Shown: positions 17,374-26,366, counted from the stretch's first letter. The stretch is 64,000 bases of DNA from Streptosporangiales bacterium (GCA_009379825.1 WHTA01000019.1:1-64000), one strand, 5' to 3'. A program made the numbers and translations. Notes: generated from the sequence alone by a model not told the origin.

Positions 17374-19324
17374 GACCAGCCTCACGGAACGCCTGCTGTT
17401 CACGGCAGGCGTCATCGACGAGATCGGCAGCGTCGACGACGGTAGCACCCAGACCGACTCGCTCGACCTGGAACGGCAGCGCGGCATCACCATCAAGTCC
17501 GCCGTCGTGTCGTTCGACATCGGCGGCCGCACCATCAACCTGATCGACACCCCCGGGCATCCCGACTTCGTCGCCGAGGTGGGACGGGTGCTGACCGTGC
17601 TCGACGCGGCCGTGCTCGTCGTCTCGGCCGTGGAAGGCGTACAGGCCCAGACCAGGGTGCTGATGCGTGCACTGCGGCGGTTGCGGGTGCCGACGCTGAT
17701 CTTCGTGAACAAGATCGACCGCACGGGCGCCCGGCCGGCCGACGTGCTAACCGACATGGCCGACCGGCTCACGCCCGCGGTCGTTGCCATGGGGACGACC
17801 AGCGGGGCGGGCACGAAGGACGCACGCTTCCGGCCGTATGCCGGCGCCGAGAGCGACCACACGGCAGCGCTGCTCGAATTGCTCGTCGACAACGACGACG
17901 AGCTGCTCGCCGCATATCTCGCCGACGACAGCTCGCTGCCTCCTCCGCGCCTGCGTGACGAGCTGGTGCGGCAGACGGTGCGCGCATGCGTGCACCCGGT
18001 GTTCGCCGGGTCGGCGATCACGGGAGCAGGTGTCGACGAGTTGGTCTCCGGTCTCCGCACTCTGCTGCCGCCGACCGCAGGCGAGCCCGACGGGCCGGTC
18101 GCAGGCACCGTGTTCAAGATCGACCGCGGGCCCGCCGACGAGCGGATCGCGTACGTACGCATGACGTCCGGCACGCTGCGGCTGCGCGACCGGGTGCGGC
18201 TCGGCGACCAGGAGCCGAGGGTCACGGGGATCCGTGTGTTCGCCCGCGGTTCGCATCGGTGGAGCACGACGCTGACCGCCGGGCAGATCGGCACGGTCAC
18301 CGGTCTCGACACGGTCCGCATCGGTGACCACGTCGGCACCGCGGACGCGGCCGGCACGGAGCACTTCTTCGGCCCGCCGAGCCTGGAGACGGTCATCAGT
18401 CCGCGCGACCCGGCGGAGCGCCGGGTGCTGCACGCCGCGCTCACCCGGCTCGCCGAGCAGGACCCGCTGATCGACGTGCGGCAGGACGACACCAGGCGGG
18501 AGATCTCCGTCCCGCTCTACGGCGAGGTGCTGAAGCAGGTCATCGAGGCGACGCTGGCCGACGACTTCGGCATCGCCGTCAACTTCCGCGAGACGACCAC
18601 GCTGTGCATCGAACGCCCGGTCGGTACCAGCTCGGCCGTCGAGGCCATCGGCACGGACAGCAACCCGTTCCTCGCGACCGTCGGGCTACGGGTCGAGCCG
18701 GCCGCACTCGACACCGGTGTACGGTTCGAGCTCGCGGTTGAGCTCGGTTCGCTGCCGTACGCGTTCGTCCGGGCGGTCGAGGAGACGGTGCACGACACGC
18801 TCACCCAGGGCCTGCACGGCTGGCAGGTCACCGACTGCACGGTGACCATGACGCACTCCGGCTACTGGGCGCGGCAGAGCCACGCGCACGGCGTCTTCGA
18901 CAAGAGCATGTCGAGCACGGCCGGCGACTTCCGCAACCTCACCCCGCTGGTCCTGATGAGTGCCCTCGCCCGCGCCGGCACCCACGTCTGCGAGCCGATA
19001 CATGCCTTCCGGCTCGAGGTCCCTGCCGACACCCCCGCCGCGGCACTGCGCACCCTCGCGGCGATGCGTGCCGTCCCGCGCCGGCAGGAGATCCGCGGGT
19101 CGCTGTGCACGGTCGAGGGTGACATCCCCGCCGCACGGGTGAGCCAGCTGCAGCAGCAGCTGCCGTCCGCCAGCCGCGGCGAGGGTGTGCTCGAGTGCAC
19201 CTTCGACCACTACGCGCCTGTCACCGACGAGGTGCCGTGCCGTCCGCGCACCGACCACAACCCGCTCGACCGCAAGGAGTACCTGCTGCGGGTCGCACGG
19301 CTGCAGCGCGCAACCCAGAAGTGA
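17327..19324 (+). CDS. TetM/OtrA-like ribosomal protection GTPase
   Basis: A 665-aa translational GTPase of the EF-G/TetM group, which dislodges tetracyclines from the ribosome in characterised members. G motifs: G1 AHVNAGKTSLTE (the usual Asp is Asn here), G2 region RGITIKSAVVSF, G3 DTPGHPDF, G4 NKID. EF-G-like domains II-V follow, with the Tet-type VTMTHSGYW near residue 505. The gene could protect against tetracyclines or act as a housekeeping paralogue; the substrate range cannot be told. A short ORF with a good ribosome site overlaps its start. It is not flanked by antibiotic biosynthesis genes. Confidence 0.87.
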   Translation: MHTLNLGILAHVNAGKTSLTERLLFTAGVIDEIGSVDDGSTQTDSLDLERQRGITIKSAVVSFDIGGRTINLIDTPGHPDFVAEVGRVLTVLDAAVLVVSAVEGVQAQTRVLMRALRRLRVPTLIFVNKIDRTGARPADVLTDMADRLTPAVVAMGTTSGAGTKDARFRPYAGAESDHTAALLELLVDNDDELLAAYLADDSSLPPPRLRDELVRQTVRACVHPVFAGSAITGAGVDELVSGLRTLLPPTAGEPDGPVAGTVFKIDRGPADERIAYVRMTSGTLRLRDRVRLGDQEPRVTGIRVFARGSHRWSTTLTAGQIGTVTGLDTVRIGDHVGTADAAGTEHFFGPPSLETVISPRDPAERRVLHAALTRLAEQDPLIDVRQDDTRREISVPLYGEVLKQVIEATLADDFGIAVNFRETTTLCIERPVGTSSAVEAIGTDSNPFLATVGLRVEPAALDTGVRFELAVELGSLPYAFVRAVEETVHDTLTQGLHGWQVTDCTVTMTHSGYWARQSHAHGVFDKSMSSTAGDFRNLTPLVLMSALARAGTHVCEPIHAFRLEVPADTPAAALRTLAAMRAVPRRQEIRGSLCTVEGDIPAARVSQLQQQLPSASRGEGVLECTFDHYAPVTDEVPCRPRTDHNPLDRKEYLLRVARLQRATQK

Positions 19325-19334
19325 GCGCCGTCCC

Positions 19335-20387
19335 TCAGGGGTCGTCGAGGTGGTAGCGGATGGTCCCGTCGTCGTCGGTACGTACGCACCGCCCGCGCAG
19401 CTCCAGCACGTCGAGGTGGGCGGCGGTCTCGCAAACGGCGAGCATCCGGTTGCCGGCATCCAGGTCGTCGAAGCGGCGGTTCCGCCGGGTCCAGCCGAGC
19501 TCCTGCGCCACCTGGAACGCCGTACAGGGCTTGCCGTCCAGCAGTGCCACGCACGCGTCCAGCCGCTCCTCGTGGTGCGCGAGCAGCTCGCCGACCCTGG
19601 CGTGCACGCTGGACCGCACCGGGCCGTGCGCCGGCAACATCATCGAGTCCGGCAGGCCGCGCATGAGCGCCAGCGACTCGAGGTAGTCGCGCAGGGGCAG
19701 CGCACCGCCCTGGTTCTCGAAGCCGATCGACGGCGTGATGTGCGGCAGCACGTGGTCGCCGGTGAAGACCGTCTCGTGGCTCGGCACCACGTACGTCAGG
19801 TGCCCCTGGGTGTGGCCGGGCGTGTGCAGTGCCCGCAGCCCCAGGCCACCGACCCGGAACTCGCGGCCGCTGGTAACCCACTCGTCCGGTAGCTCCCACA
19901 GGGTGGGATCGGTGCTGGGGCCGGACGACGCGGAACGCAGCTCGGCGACGAGATCCTCGCCGCCGTGCCGGCTCAGCCGGGCGAGATGTCCCTCGCCGTT
20001 CAGGTGCAGCCCGTTATTGAGGTTCTCGAGCGAGGGCCGCTCCCCCTCGCCGAGCCGCAGCACGCACCCGCTCTCCCGGCGCAGCGCCACGCCCTGCGTG
20101 TAGTGGTCGCGGTGGACGTGCGTCACGAGGATGGACCGCACGTCGGCCACCGAGTACGACAGCTCGGCGAGTGCGTCGCCGAGCTGCGCGCGGGACACAT
20201 CCAACGCCCAGCCGGCGTCGACAAGCGTCAGCCCGTCGTCACCTTCGAGTACGTAGACGTTGACGGCACGCAACCCGTCCTGCGGCAGCGGCAACGGCAC
20301 GCGGTAGAGGCCCGGCATGACGTCGTACACACCGGGTTCTTCCCACCGGTGTCGCTCGTCGTCGTCGATGCGCTCCCGCTGCCTCAT
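19335..20387 (-). CDS. MBL-fold metallo-hydrolase with C-terminal winged-helix segment
   Basis: A 350-aa metallo-beta-lactamase-fold hydrolase. The metal-binding motif is THVHRDHYTQG (about residue 92), with further ligands in LHTPGHTQGHL and VFTGDHVLP. The last 70 residues (ERLDACVALLDGKPCTAFQVAQELGW...) resemble the LACTB2-like C-terminal helical domain. The ATG at 20387 overlaps the stop of the upstream hydroxy-acid oxidase (ATGA), so the two act together. The substrate is unknown; a thioester or lactone downstream of the oxidase is one guess. Confidence 0.85.
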   Translation of the reverse strand: MRQRERIDDDERHRWEEPGVYDVMPGLYRVPLPLPQDGLRAVNVYVLEGDDGLTLVDAGWALDVSRAQLGDALAELSYSVADVRSILVTHVHRDHYTQGVALRRESGCVLRLGEGERPSLENLNNGLHLNGEGHLARLSRHGGEDLVAELRSASSGPSTDPTLWELPDEWVTSGREFRVGGLGLRALHTPGHTQGHLTYVVPSHETVFTGDHVLPHITPSIGFENQGGALPLRDYLESLALMRGLPDSMMLPAHGPVRSSVHARVGELLAHHEERLDACVALLDGKPCTAFQVAQELGWTRRNRRFDDLDAGNRMLAVCETAAHLDVLELRGRCVRTDDDGTIRYHLDDP

Positions 20388-21613
20388 CGACCGACCTGCG
20401 TCCGCGCACTGACCAGGTCGCTGTTCAGCTCCGCCACCGTGCGCACTCCCAGCAGCTGCATCGTCCGCATCAGCTCGCGGTGCAGGATCTCGATCACCCG
20501 CGAGACCCCCGGTCCCCCGCCAGCCATCAGCCCGTACAGGTACCCACGGCCGACGAACGCCGCGTCCGCCCCGAGTCCGACCGCGGCAGCGATGTCCGAG
20601 CCACGGCGGACACCCCCGTCGAGGAACAGCGTGGTGTCGTCGCCGACGGCCTCGCGCACGTGCGGCAGCAGGTCGAGCGGTGCCGGTGCCCGGTCGAGCT
20701 GCCGGCCGCCGTGGTTCGACACGATGATGCCGTCGACGCCGATGCTCGCCAGCTGCTTCGCGTCGCTGACGTCCTGCACGCCCTTCACCAGGATCTTGCC
20801 GTCCCACACACTGCGGATCCACTCGAGGTCGGCGAACGTGACGCTGGGGTCGAACAACGTGTTGATGATGCCGGCGAGGTTGTCCGCGGACCCGCCGGCG
20901 GTGGCGAACCGCAGCGGCTCACTGGTGATGAAGTCGAACCACCACGCCGGACGGGTGACGGCCTGCATCGCACTGCGCCAGCGCAGCGTCGGCGGGATGG
21001 TCATCCCGTGCCGCACGTCGCGCAGCCGGGAGCCGAGCACCGGCACGTCCACGGTGACGACGAGGACGTCCATCCCCGCTTCCTTCGCACGCTGCAGCGT
21101 CTCCGTGCTCTGCGCGCGGTCGCGGACGACGTAGAGCTGGAACCAGTTCCAGCCGTCGGGCGCGGCCGCCGCCACCTCGTCTGCCGGCGTGGTGCCCATC
21201 GTCGACAGCGTGTACGGGACCCGCGCCGCCTCCGCGGCGCGTGCGACGGCCGGCTCCCCCTCCCGGTGCGAGATACGGGTGAAGCCGGTGGGTGCGAGCA
21301 CCAGCGGCATGCCGACGCTGCGGCCGAAGATCTTGGTCGCTGTCGACACCGTGCTTACGTCCCGCAGGATGCGGGGGTGAAAGGTCACCTCGTCGAACGC
21401 CTCGGTGGCGGCGCGCAGCGACTGCTCGCCGTCCGCGGCGCCGTCGACGAAGTCGAAGACCATCCGGGGTGCGCGCCGGCGGGCGAGCTCCCGCACGTCA
21501 GCGACGTCCGCGGCACCGCGCAACCGTGCTTGCGTGGACGGCAACGTGGGGCGCGGCGGCAGCATACGCCGCAGCTCGTGCCAGCGGGGTCGCCGTCGCT
21601 TCATGCCAGCCAT
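20384..21613 (-). CDS. FMN-dependent alpha-hydroxy-acid oxidase/dehydrogenase
   Basis: A 409-aa (beta/alpha)8 flavoenzyme of the LldD / glycolate-oxidase family. Hallmarks: FDFVDGAADGEQSLRAATEAFDEV, PLVLAPTGFTRISHREGEPAVA, WFQLYVVRD, the catalytic His and substrate Arg in IIVSNHGGRQLD, then DGGVRRGSDIAAAVGLGADAAFVGR. It oxidises L-lactate-like 2-hydroxy acids to 2-keto acids. ATG 21613 is preferred; ATG 21604 and upstream GTG codons are alternatives. It is operonic with the MBL hydrolase and divergent from the DtxR-type gene. Confidence 0.88.
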   Translation of the reverse strand: MAGMKRRRPRWHELRRMLPPRPTLPSTQARLRGAADVADVRELARRRAPRMVFDFVDGAADGEQSLRAATEAFDEVTFHPRILRDVSTVSTATKIFGRSVGMPLVLAPTGFTRISHREGEPAVARAAEAARVPYTLSTMGTTPADEVAAAAPDGWNWFQLYVVRDRAQSTETLQRAKEAGMDVLVVTVDVPVLGSRLRDVRHGMTIPPTLRWRSAMQAVTRPAWWFDFITSEPLRFATAGGSADNLAGIINTLFDPSVTFADLEWIRSVWDGKILVKGVQDVSDAKQLASIGVDGIIVSNHGGRQLDRAPAPLDLLPHVREAVGDDTTLFLDGGVRRGSDIAAAVGLGADAAFVGRGYLYGLMAGGGPGVSRVIEILHRELMRTMQLLGVRTVAELNSDLVSARTQVGR

Positions 21614-21665
21614 CCGGTCATCGTAACTTCGGGCCACCGCCCCAGCAGTGACGCCCGGCACACCG

Positions 21666-21684
21666 GCCGAAGCTAGGCTTTGGC
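21666..21684. promoter_or_regulatory. Leaderless promoter and imperfect palindrome before the DtxR-type gene
   Basis: TAGGCT (21674-21679) is followed by exactly 7 nt and ATG 21687, the leaderless geometry also seen at 3580. The element sits inside an imperfect palindrome GCCGAAGC-TAG-GCTTTGGC with 8-bp arms and one mismatch, which could be an autoregulatory site. The match to any known DtxR/MntR box is poor, so assignment is tentative. Confidence 0.4.
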
Positions 21685-21686
21685 GT

Positions 21687-22370
21687 ATGGGCGTGTCCGA
21701 ACTGTCGTCGAGCGCACAGAACTACCTGAAGACCATCTGGAACCTGCAGGAGTGGTCAGACTCACCGGTGACGGCATCGGTGATCGCGGACAGGATGGGA
21801 CTGCGCCTGTCCACGGTGTCCGACGGGGTGCGCAAGCTGACCAGCCAGGGCCTGGTGGCGCATGCGCCGTACGGCACCATCGACCTGACCGACGCCGGCC
21901 GCTCGCACGCCATGGCGATGGTCCGCCGGCACCGCCTGATCGAGACGTTCCTCGTGCAGGTGCTCGAGTACCGGTGGGACGAGGTGCACGACGAGGCCGA
22001 GACCCTCGAGCACGCAGTGTCGGACCTGATGATCGACCGGATCGACCGGCTGCTGCAGTATCCGCCGCGGGACCCGCACGGCGACCCGATCCCCTCCGCG
22101 GAGGGCGCGGTGACCGCGCCCCGCGCAGCACCGTTGTCGTCGGGCATGGCCGGCAGCCGGGTCGTGGTGCAGCGCATCTCCGACGCCGATCCGGCCATGC
22201 TGCAGTACTTCGCCACCCAGGGCATCGTGCTGGACGCGCAGCTGGACGTCATGGAGAGCGAGCCGTACTCCGGCACGGTCGTCGTCCGGGTGGCAGGGAA
22301 GGACACGTCGACCAGCCTCGGCGGCGCGGCCGCGTCCGCCATCTGGGTGTCGCCACCCGCTACGTCGTGA
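21687..22370 (+). CDS. mntR: DtxR/MntR-family metal-dependent regulator
   Basis: A 227-aa metalloregulator. The N-terminal winged HTH (1-70) reads SSSAQNYLKTIWNLQEW...VTASVIADRMGLRLSTVSDGVRKL. The metal-binding and dimerisation domain holds the His/Glu/Asp cluster RRHRLIETFLVQVLEYRWDEVHDEAETLEH, and a C-terminal FeoA-like SH3 domain starts near 150. It lies convergent (11-nt overlap) with an ABC importer whose binding protein has Mn-type ligands, so MntR is more likely than an iron regulator, though a role at the des iron box cannot be excluded. Probably leaderless. Confidence 0.82.
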   Translation: MGVSELSSSAQNYLKTIWNLQEWSDSPVTASVIADRMGLRLSTVSDGVRKLTSQGLVAHAPYGTIDLTDAGRSHAMAMVRRHRLIETFLVQVLEYRWDEVHDEAETLEHAVSDLMIDRIDRLLQYPPRDPHGDPIPSAEGAVTAPRAAPLSSGMAGSRVVVQRISDADPAMLQYFATQGIVLDAQLDVMESEPYSGTVVVRVAGKDTSTSLGGAAASAIWVSPPATS

Positions 22371-23238
22371 CCGTCGCCTTCCGCCGCCGACCACCCGTGA
22401 GCCGGCTGCTCACCAGCCCGCGGCGCGGGCCGAAGAGGTAGACGAAGGCGAACACCACCCCCTGCGTGAGCACAATGGTCGCGCCCGGTGCAGTGTCTGC
22501 GTGGTAGCTGGCGTACGTGCCGACCGTGGTCGCGGCTGCTGAGATCGCCGGCGCGACCACCAGCATCCGGCCGAACCTGTCGGTGAGTAGGTAGGCCGTC
22601 ACGCCGGGGATGATCAACATCGCCACGACGAGCACCACCCCGATGATCTGCAGGGCGACCACCGACGTGACGGCGAGCAGGCCGAGCAGTGCGGCGCCGA
22701 GCACCCGTGGGTTCAGCCCGATGGCGTGCGCGTGCGTGGGGTCGAAGGCGTAGAGCGTGAAGTCGCGTCGCTTCACCAGCAGCACGCCGAGCGCAGCCGC
22801 GCCGAGCACCACGATCTGCACCAGCGCCCCCGTGTCGACACCGAGCAGGTTGCCGAAGATGATGTGGTTCAGGTCGGTCTGGCTCGGCGTCACGGAGACC
22901 AGCACGAGCCCGAGGGCGAACAGCGTCGTGAACACCAGCCCGATCGCGGCGTCCTCCTTCACCCTGCTGGTTCCACGAACCACGCCGATGAGCGCGACGG
23001 CGAGGAACCCGAACAGTACCGCGCCGACCGCGAACGGGGCGCCGACGATGTACGCGAGCACGACACCGGGCAGCACCGCGTGCGAGACCGCGTCACCCAT
23101 CAGCGACCAGCCGATCAGCACCAGCCAGCACGAGAGCACCGCACACACCACCGCGGCGACCAGGGCCGCGGCGAACGCCCGGAGCATGAAGCCCTGCGTC
23201 AACGGCTCGACGAGCAGCAGGTAGAGGTAGTCGGCCAT
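22360..23238 (-). CDS. Manganese/zinc ABC transporter permease
   Basis: A 292-aa ABC-3 family permease with about eight membrane helices. Motifs include SCWLVLIGWSLMGDAVSHAVLPGVVLAYIVG and RDFTLYAFDPTHAHAIGLNPR, typical of ZnuB/MntB/SitC proteins. ATG 23238 lies 9 nt after the ATPase stop. The C-terminus overlaps the convergent regulator gene by 11 nt. It is the third gene of the binding protein - ATPase - permease operon. Confidence 0.9.
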   Translation of the reverse strand: MADYLYLLLVEPLTQGFMLRAFAAALVAAVVCAVLSCWLVLIGWSLMGDAVSHAVLPGVVLAYIVGAPFAVGAVLFGFLAVALIGVVRGTSRVKEDAAIGLVFTTLFALGLVLVSVTPSQTDLNHIIFGNLLGVDTGALVQIVVLGAAALGVLLVKRRDFTLYAFDPTHAHAIGLNPRVLGAALLGLLAVTSVVALQIIGVVLVVAMLIIPGVTAYLLTDRFGRMLVVAPAISAAATTVGTYASYHADTAPGATIVLTQGVVFAFVYLFGPRRGLVSSRLTGGRRRKATVTT

Positions 23239-23246
23239 GGCGTCCG

Positions 23247-23981
23247 CTACCCACTCGCCGACACGTCGACGCCGAACGCCAGGGCCAGGCTCTCCGGGCG
23301 GAGCACCTCGCTCGGCTCGCCGTGCATGAGCACCCGCTGCATGAGCAGCACCGCCTCGTCGGCCAGCTCGGGCACCGCGTGCAGGTCGTGCGTCGCGACG
23401 AACACCGTCGCGCCGCCGGCAGCGAGCTCGCGGAGCAACCGCACGATGGTCGCCTCGGACCGCTTGTCCACGCCGGCGAACGGCTCGTCGAGCAGCAGCA
23501 GGCTCGCCCCCTGAGCGATGCCGCGCGCCACGAACGCCCGCTTCTTCTGCCCGTCGGAGAGCTGACCGATCTGGCGGTCCGCGTACTCGGTCAGCTCCAC
23601 CCGCGCCAGCGCGTCGTCGACGGCCGCGCGGTCGGCTGCCCTGGCCCGGCGGGTCGGGCCCATCAGGCCGTACCTGCCCATCGTCACGACGTCGCGCACC
23701 GACAGCGGGAACGCCCAGTCGACGTCCTCGCTCTGCGGCACGTAGCCCGCGACGCCCGCCTTCCGCGCCCTCGCCGGTGGTTCGCCGGCGATCTCGACGT
23801 ATCCGCGGTCGAGCTTGACGGCGCCCATGATGGCCTTGAACAGGGTGGACTTGCCCGACCCGTTCATCCCGAGCAGCCCGCACACCCGTCCGGCGGTGAG
23901 CTCGAGCGAGGCACCGTCGAGCGCACGGACCTCACCGTAGTGCACGACGACGTCGTGCACGCGCAGCGCAGGCGCACTCAT
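23247..23981 (-). CDS. Manganese/zinc ABC transporter ATPase
   Basis: A 244-aa ABC ATPase. Walker A GMNGSGKST, Q-loop GYVPQSEDVDWAFPLSV (the VDW-FP stretch is typical of ZnuC/MntA-like proteins), signature LSDGQKKRAFVARGIA (Asp in place of the second Gly of LSGGQ), Walker B LLLLDEPFAGVD and H-loop THDLH. The ATG overlaps the binding-protein stop by 4 nt. Confidence 0.92.
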   Translation of the reverse strand: MSAPALRVHDVVVHYGEVRALDGASLELTAGRVCGLLGMNGSGKSTLFKAIMGAVKLDRGYVEIAGEPPARARKAGVAGYVPQSEDVDWAFPLSVRDVVTMGRYGLMGPTRRARAADRAAVDDALARVELTEYADRQIGQLSDGQKKRAFVARGIAQGASLLLLDEPFAGVDKRSEATIVRLLRELAAGGATVFVATHDLHAVPELADEAVLLMQRVLMHGEPSEVLRPESLALAFGVDVSASG

Positions 23982-24913
23982 CCGCCTGCTCCCCTCAGAC
24001 CGTCGACGATCGTCGACGCGTCGTGCCTGATCAGGTCGAGGTACGTCGGCACCGGCCCGTCCTTCCCGGACAGCGAGTCGACGTACAGCGTGCCGCCGAA
24101 GCGGGCGCCAGTGGCGCCCACCACCTGGCGCATCGGCTTGTCCGACACCGTCGACTCGCAGAACACCGCCGGCACGTCCTTCGTGCTGACGAACCCGATC
24201 ACCCCGGTGATCTGCTTCGGCGTGGCCTGCTGCTCCGCGTTGACCGGCCAGATGTACCTCTCCGTCAGCCCGGCGTCCCTGGCCAGGTACGAGAACGCGC
24301 CCTCACACGTGACAAGCGCCCGCTTGCCCGCCGGCAGCTCGTCGAGGTCGGCGACCAACCGGTCCTGCACCCGCTGGAGCCGCTTCTCGTACGCCTTGCC
24401 GTTGGCCCGGTAGTCGGCGGCATGGTCGGGGTCTAGCTCGCTGAACGCGTCCACCATGTTGTCCACGTAGGTCCGTACGTTCAGCGGCGACATCCACGCG
24501 TGCGGGTTCGGCCGGCCCGCGTAGGCGTCCTCCGCGATGTCGATGGCGTCCACGCCCTTGCTGACCACGACGTGCTCGACGTCCAGGTTGGCCACGAACT
24601 TGGCGAACCACGCCTCCAGGTTCAGCCCGTTGTCGAGGATCAGGTCGGCCCTTGAGGCCCGCTTCAGGTCGCCAGGCGTCGGCTCGTAGCCGTGGATCTC
24701 CGCGCCGACCTTGGTCAGCGACTCCACCCGCAGGTGGTCACCGGCGACGTTGCGTGCGATGTCCGCCAGCACGGTGAACGTGGTGAGCACCACCTTGCCG
24801 TCGGCGAGCTCGCTGCGCGGGATGCACCCCGCCGTGCCGACGGCCATGACCAGCGCGAGGAGCCAGGCGACGGGGGCACGGGCACGCGGCAGCGCGTTCC
24901 CTCGTACGTCCAA
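23978..24913 (-). CDS. Manganese-type ABC substrate-binding lipoprotein (cluster A-I)
   Basis: A 311-aa metal-binding lipoprotein of the PsaA/MntC/ZnuA family with lipobox VGTAGC (Cys about residue 30). Expected ligands are all present: His in GAEIHGYEPTPGD, His in PNPHAWMSPLNV, Glu in VTCEGAFSYLARDAG and Asp in YVDSLS. Glu at the third position and the lack of a His-rich loop favour Mn(II) over Zn(II); this is from family knowledge. The TTG start at 24913 has GAGGAGG 5 nt upstream. It leads the operon, with a palindrome over its putative -10. Confidence 0.88.
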   Translation of the reverse strand: MDVRGNALPRARAPVAWLLALVMAVGTAGCIPRSELADGKVVLTTFTVLADIARNVAGDHLRVESLTKVGAEIHGYEPTPGDLKRASRADLILDNGLNLEAWFAKFVANLDVEHVVVSKGVDAIDIAEDAYAGRPNPHAWMSPLNVRTYVDNMVDAFSELDPDHAADYRANGKAYEKRLQRVQDRLVADLDELPAGKRALVTCEGAFSYLARDAGLTERYIWPVNAEQQATPKQITGVIGFVSTKDVPAVFCESTVSDKPMRQVVGATGARFGGTLYVDSLSGKDGPVPTYLDLIRHDASTIVDGLRGAGG

Positions 24914-24965
24914 ACGGTCCTCCTCGCCGGCACGACCACCACCGGCGCTGGCAAAAGTTCGTCTG

Positions 24966-24982
24966 GACGTAGTTTATACGTC
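24966..24982. promoter_or_regulatory. Palindromic operator over the Mn-importer promoter
   Basis: GACGTA-GTTTA-TACGTC is a perfect palindrome with 6-bp arms and a 5-bp centre. On the minus strand it contains TATAAA (24979-24974), an unusually good -10 for this DNA, about 60 bp upstream of the binding-protein start. It overlaps the last codons of the upstream GltS gene. It is a good candidate MntR box, but no published consensus is claimed. Confidence 0.5.
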
Positions 24983-26344
24983 GACATGACGAAGTCCATG
25001 CCTGTTCCAGAAGCCGAGCAGCCGCGCCACGAGCAGCAGCACGAGGAAGAGGCCGACGGAGACCGCCCCGGTGACCAGCGGGCCGCGGCTCACCGCGACG
25101 ATCGGCACCAGCGTGGTGATCAAACCGCCGCCGATGAACGGGCTGAGGAACGGCGCCCGCAGCGCGTACGCCTTGCCTGCGACGGTGTTCAGCCCAGGGT
25201 CGAACGTGCGCAGCAGCATCAGGCCGACCGACGACACACCCGTCAGGCTGCCGAAGTTCACGATCGCCTGCTCGAACCAGTCCTGCTCGAAGAGCCGCGG
25301 CCCGGCGAGGAAGAAGAAACCGACCGACAGGCCGGCCGCGAGCACCATGAGGATGGCCAGCGCCGCGGCGTTGTCGACCACCACCGGCAGCTCGATCGAC
25401 GCGACCGCAGAGACGATCAGCAGGTCGAGGGCGAGGCCCTGGATGGTGCGCAGGCTCGCCGTGTCGACGGTGTCGCGCAGCGGGGTCCTGCCGATGACCA
25501 GCTGCACCAGGCCGCCGCCGAGCATGGCCAGCGGGAACAACGGCATGCCGGCCACGACCTGGTCCACGAAGTACTGGAGCACCCACCCGATGAGGATCGC
25601 GACCGCGACGAGGGCGGCGTGGAACGCGAGCGAGTCGATCAGGTCCTTGTTGAAGCTCGTCCGACCGATCGGCGTCCGTCGCTGTTCCGGCAGGACGTCA
25701 CTGCTGCGGTCGTCGTACTCCGCCTCGCCCGCGGTGGCCTTGCTGGCGTACCCGCGGCGGATCCCCCAGTTCACCAGCGCCATGCCCGCGGTGATGCCGA
25801 AGATGAGCCCGACGGTGGCGGAGGTCAGCCCGAGCGAGCCGCCGGCCGACCAGCCGCGCGACTCGTACACCTCGGCCATCGCACCCGCGGTGCCGTGGCC
25901 GCCCGGCCAACCGGTCTCGACCAGGCTGCCGAACATGCCGTCGACGTTCCACAGTGGCGTGAGCACCAGCGCAGAGACGATCAGCGGCACCCCGATCAGC
26001 AGGAACGAGCCCATGTAGCCGAAGAGCAGCTGCGGCACGATGAGCCGGTACGTCTCCCGCAGCCGCGGCAGCCGCACCCCCATCAGCATCGGCGCGAACA
26101 CGATCGTCGCGAGCATCTCCGGCAGCGCCGCCCACGTCGCCACCATCGACTCCGGGAAGAGACCGAAGCCGTACGGCCCGAGCGCGAGACCGATCACACC
26201 GCCGAGCAGCGCGGCCGGCAGGAACAGCTTGCGCAGCGGGCGGATCCCGACCCGCAGCAGGACACCGGCGAAGACGAGGATGCCGAGCACGACGACGGCG
26301 AACAGCAGGGTCTCTAGGTTGTCGACGGTCTCTGTCGGGAACAT
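24974..26344 (-). CDS. Sodium/glutamate symporter-like permease (GltS family)
   Basis: A 456-aa integral membrane protein with about 11-12 hydrophobic segments in two halves joined by a charged loop of about 40 residues (around 235-280). The family signature GGHGTAGAMAEVYESRGW lies near residue 147 and the second-half SLTGVSSVGLMLLRTFDPG near 385. GltS proteins import glutamate with sodium; the substrate here may differ. ATG 26344 has GAGGAG 7 nt upstream. It follows an FAD amine oxidase gene by 22 nt, so the pair probably takes up and oxidises an amino acid. Confidence 0.82.
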   Translation of the reverse strand: MFPTETVDNLETLLFAVVVLGILVFAGVLLRVGIRPLRKLFLPAALLGGVIGLALGPYGFGLFPESMVATWAALPEMLATIVFAPMLMGVRLPRLRETYRLIVPQLLFGYMGSFLLIGVPLIVSALVLTPLWNVDGMFGSLVETGWPGGHGTAGAMAEVYESRGWSAGGSLGLTSATVGLIFGITAGMALVNWGIRRGYASKATAGEAEYDDRSSDVLPEQRRTPIGRTSFNKDLIDSLAFHAALVAVAILIGWVLQYFVDQVVAGMPLFPLAMLGGGLVQLVIGRTPLRDTVDTASLRTIQGLALDLLIVSAVASIELPVVVDNAAALAILMVLAAGLSVGFFFLAGPRLFEQDWFEQAIVNFGSLTGVSSVGLMLLRTFDPGLNTVAGKAYALRAPFLSPFIGGGLITTLVPIVAVSRGPLVTGAVSVGLFLVLLLVARLLGFWNRHGLRHVDV

Positions 26345-26366
26345 GGCGACTCCTCGCTTGCAGCCG

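Noticed and set aside
24692-26317. Long plus-strand frame opposite the Mn-binding protein and GltS genes
   Set aside because: Low-complexity charged sequence with no motif. It is explained as an antisense shadow of two well-supported genes.
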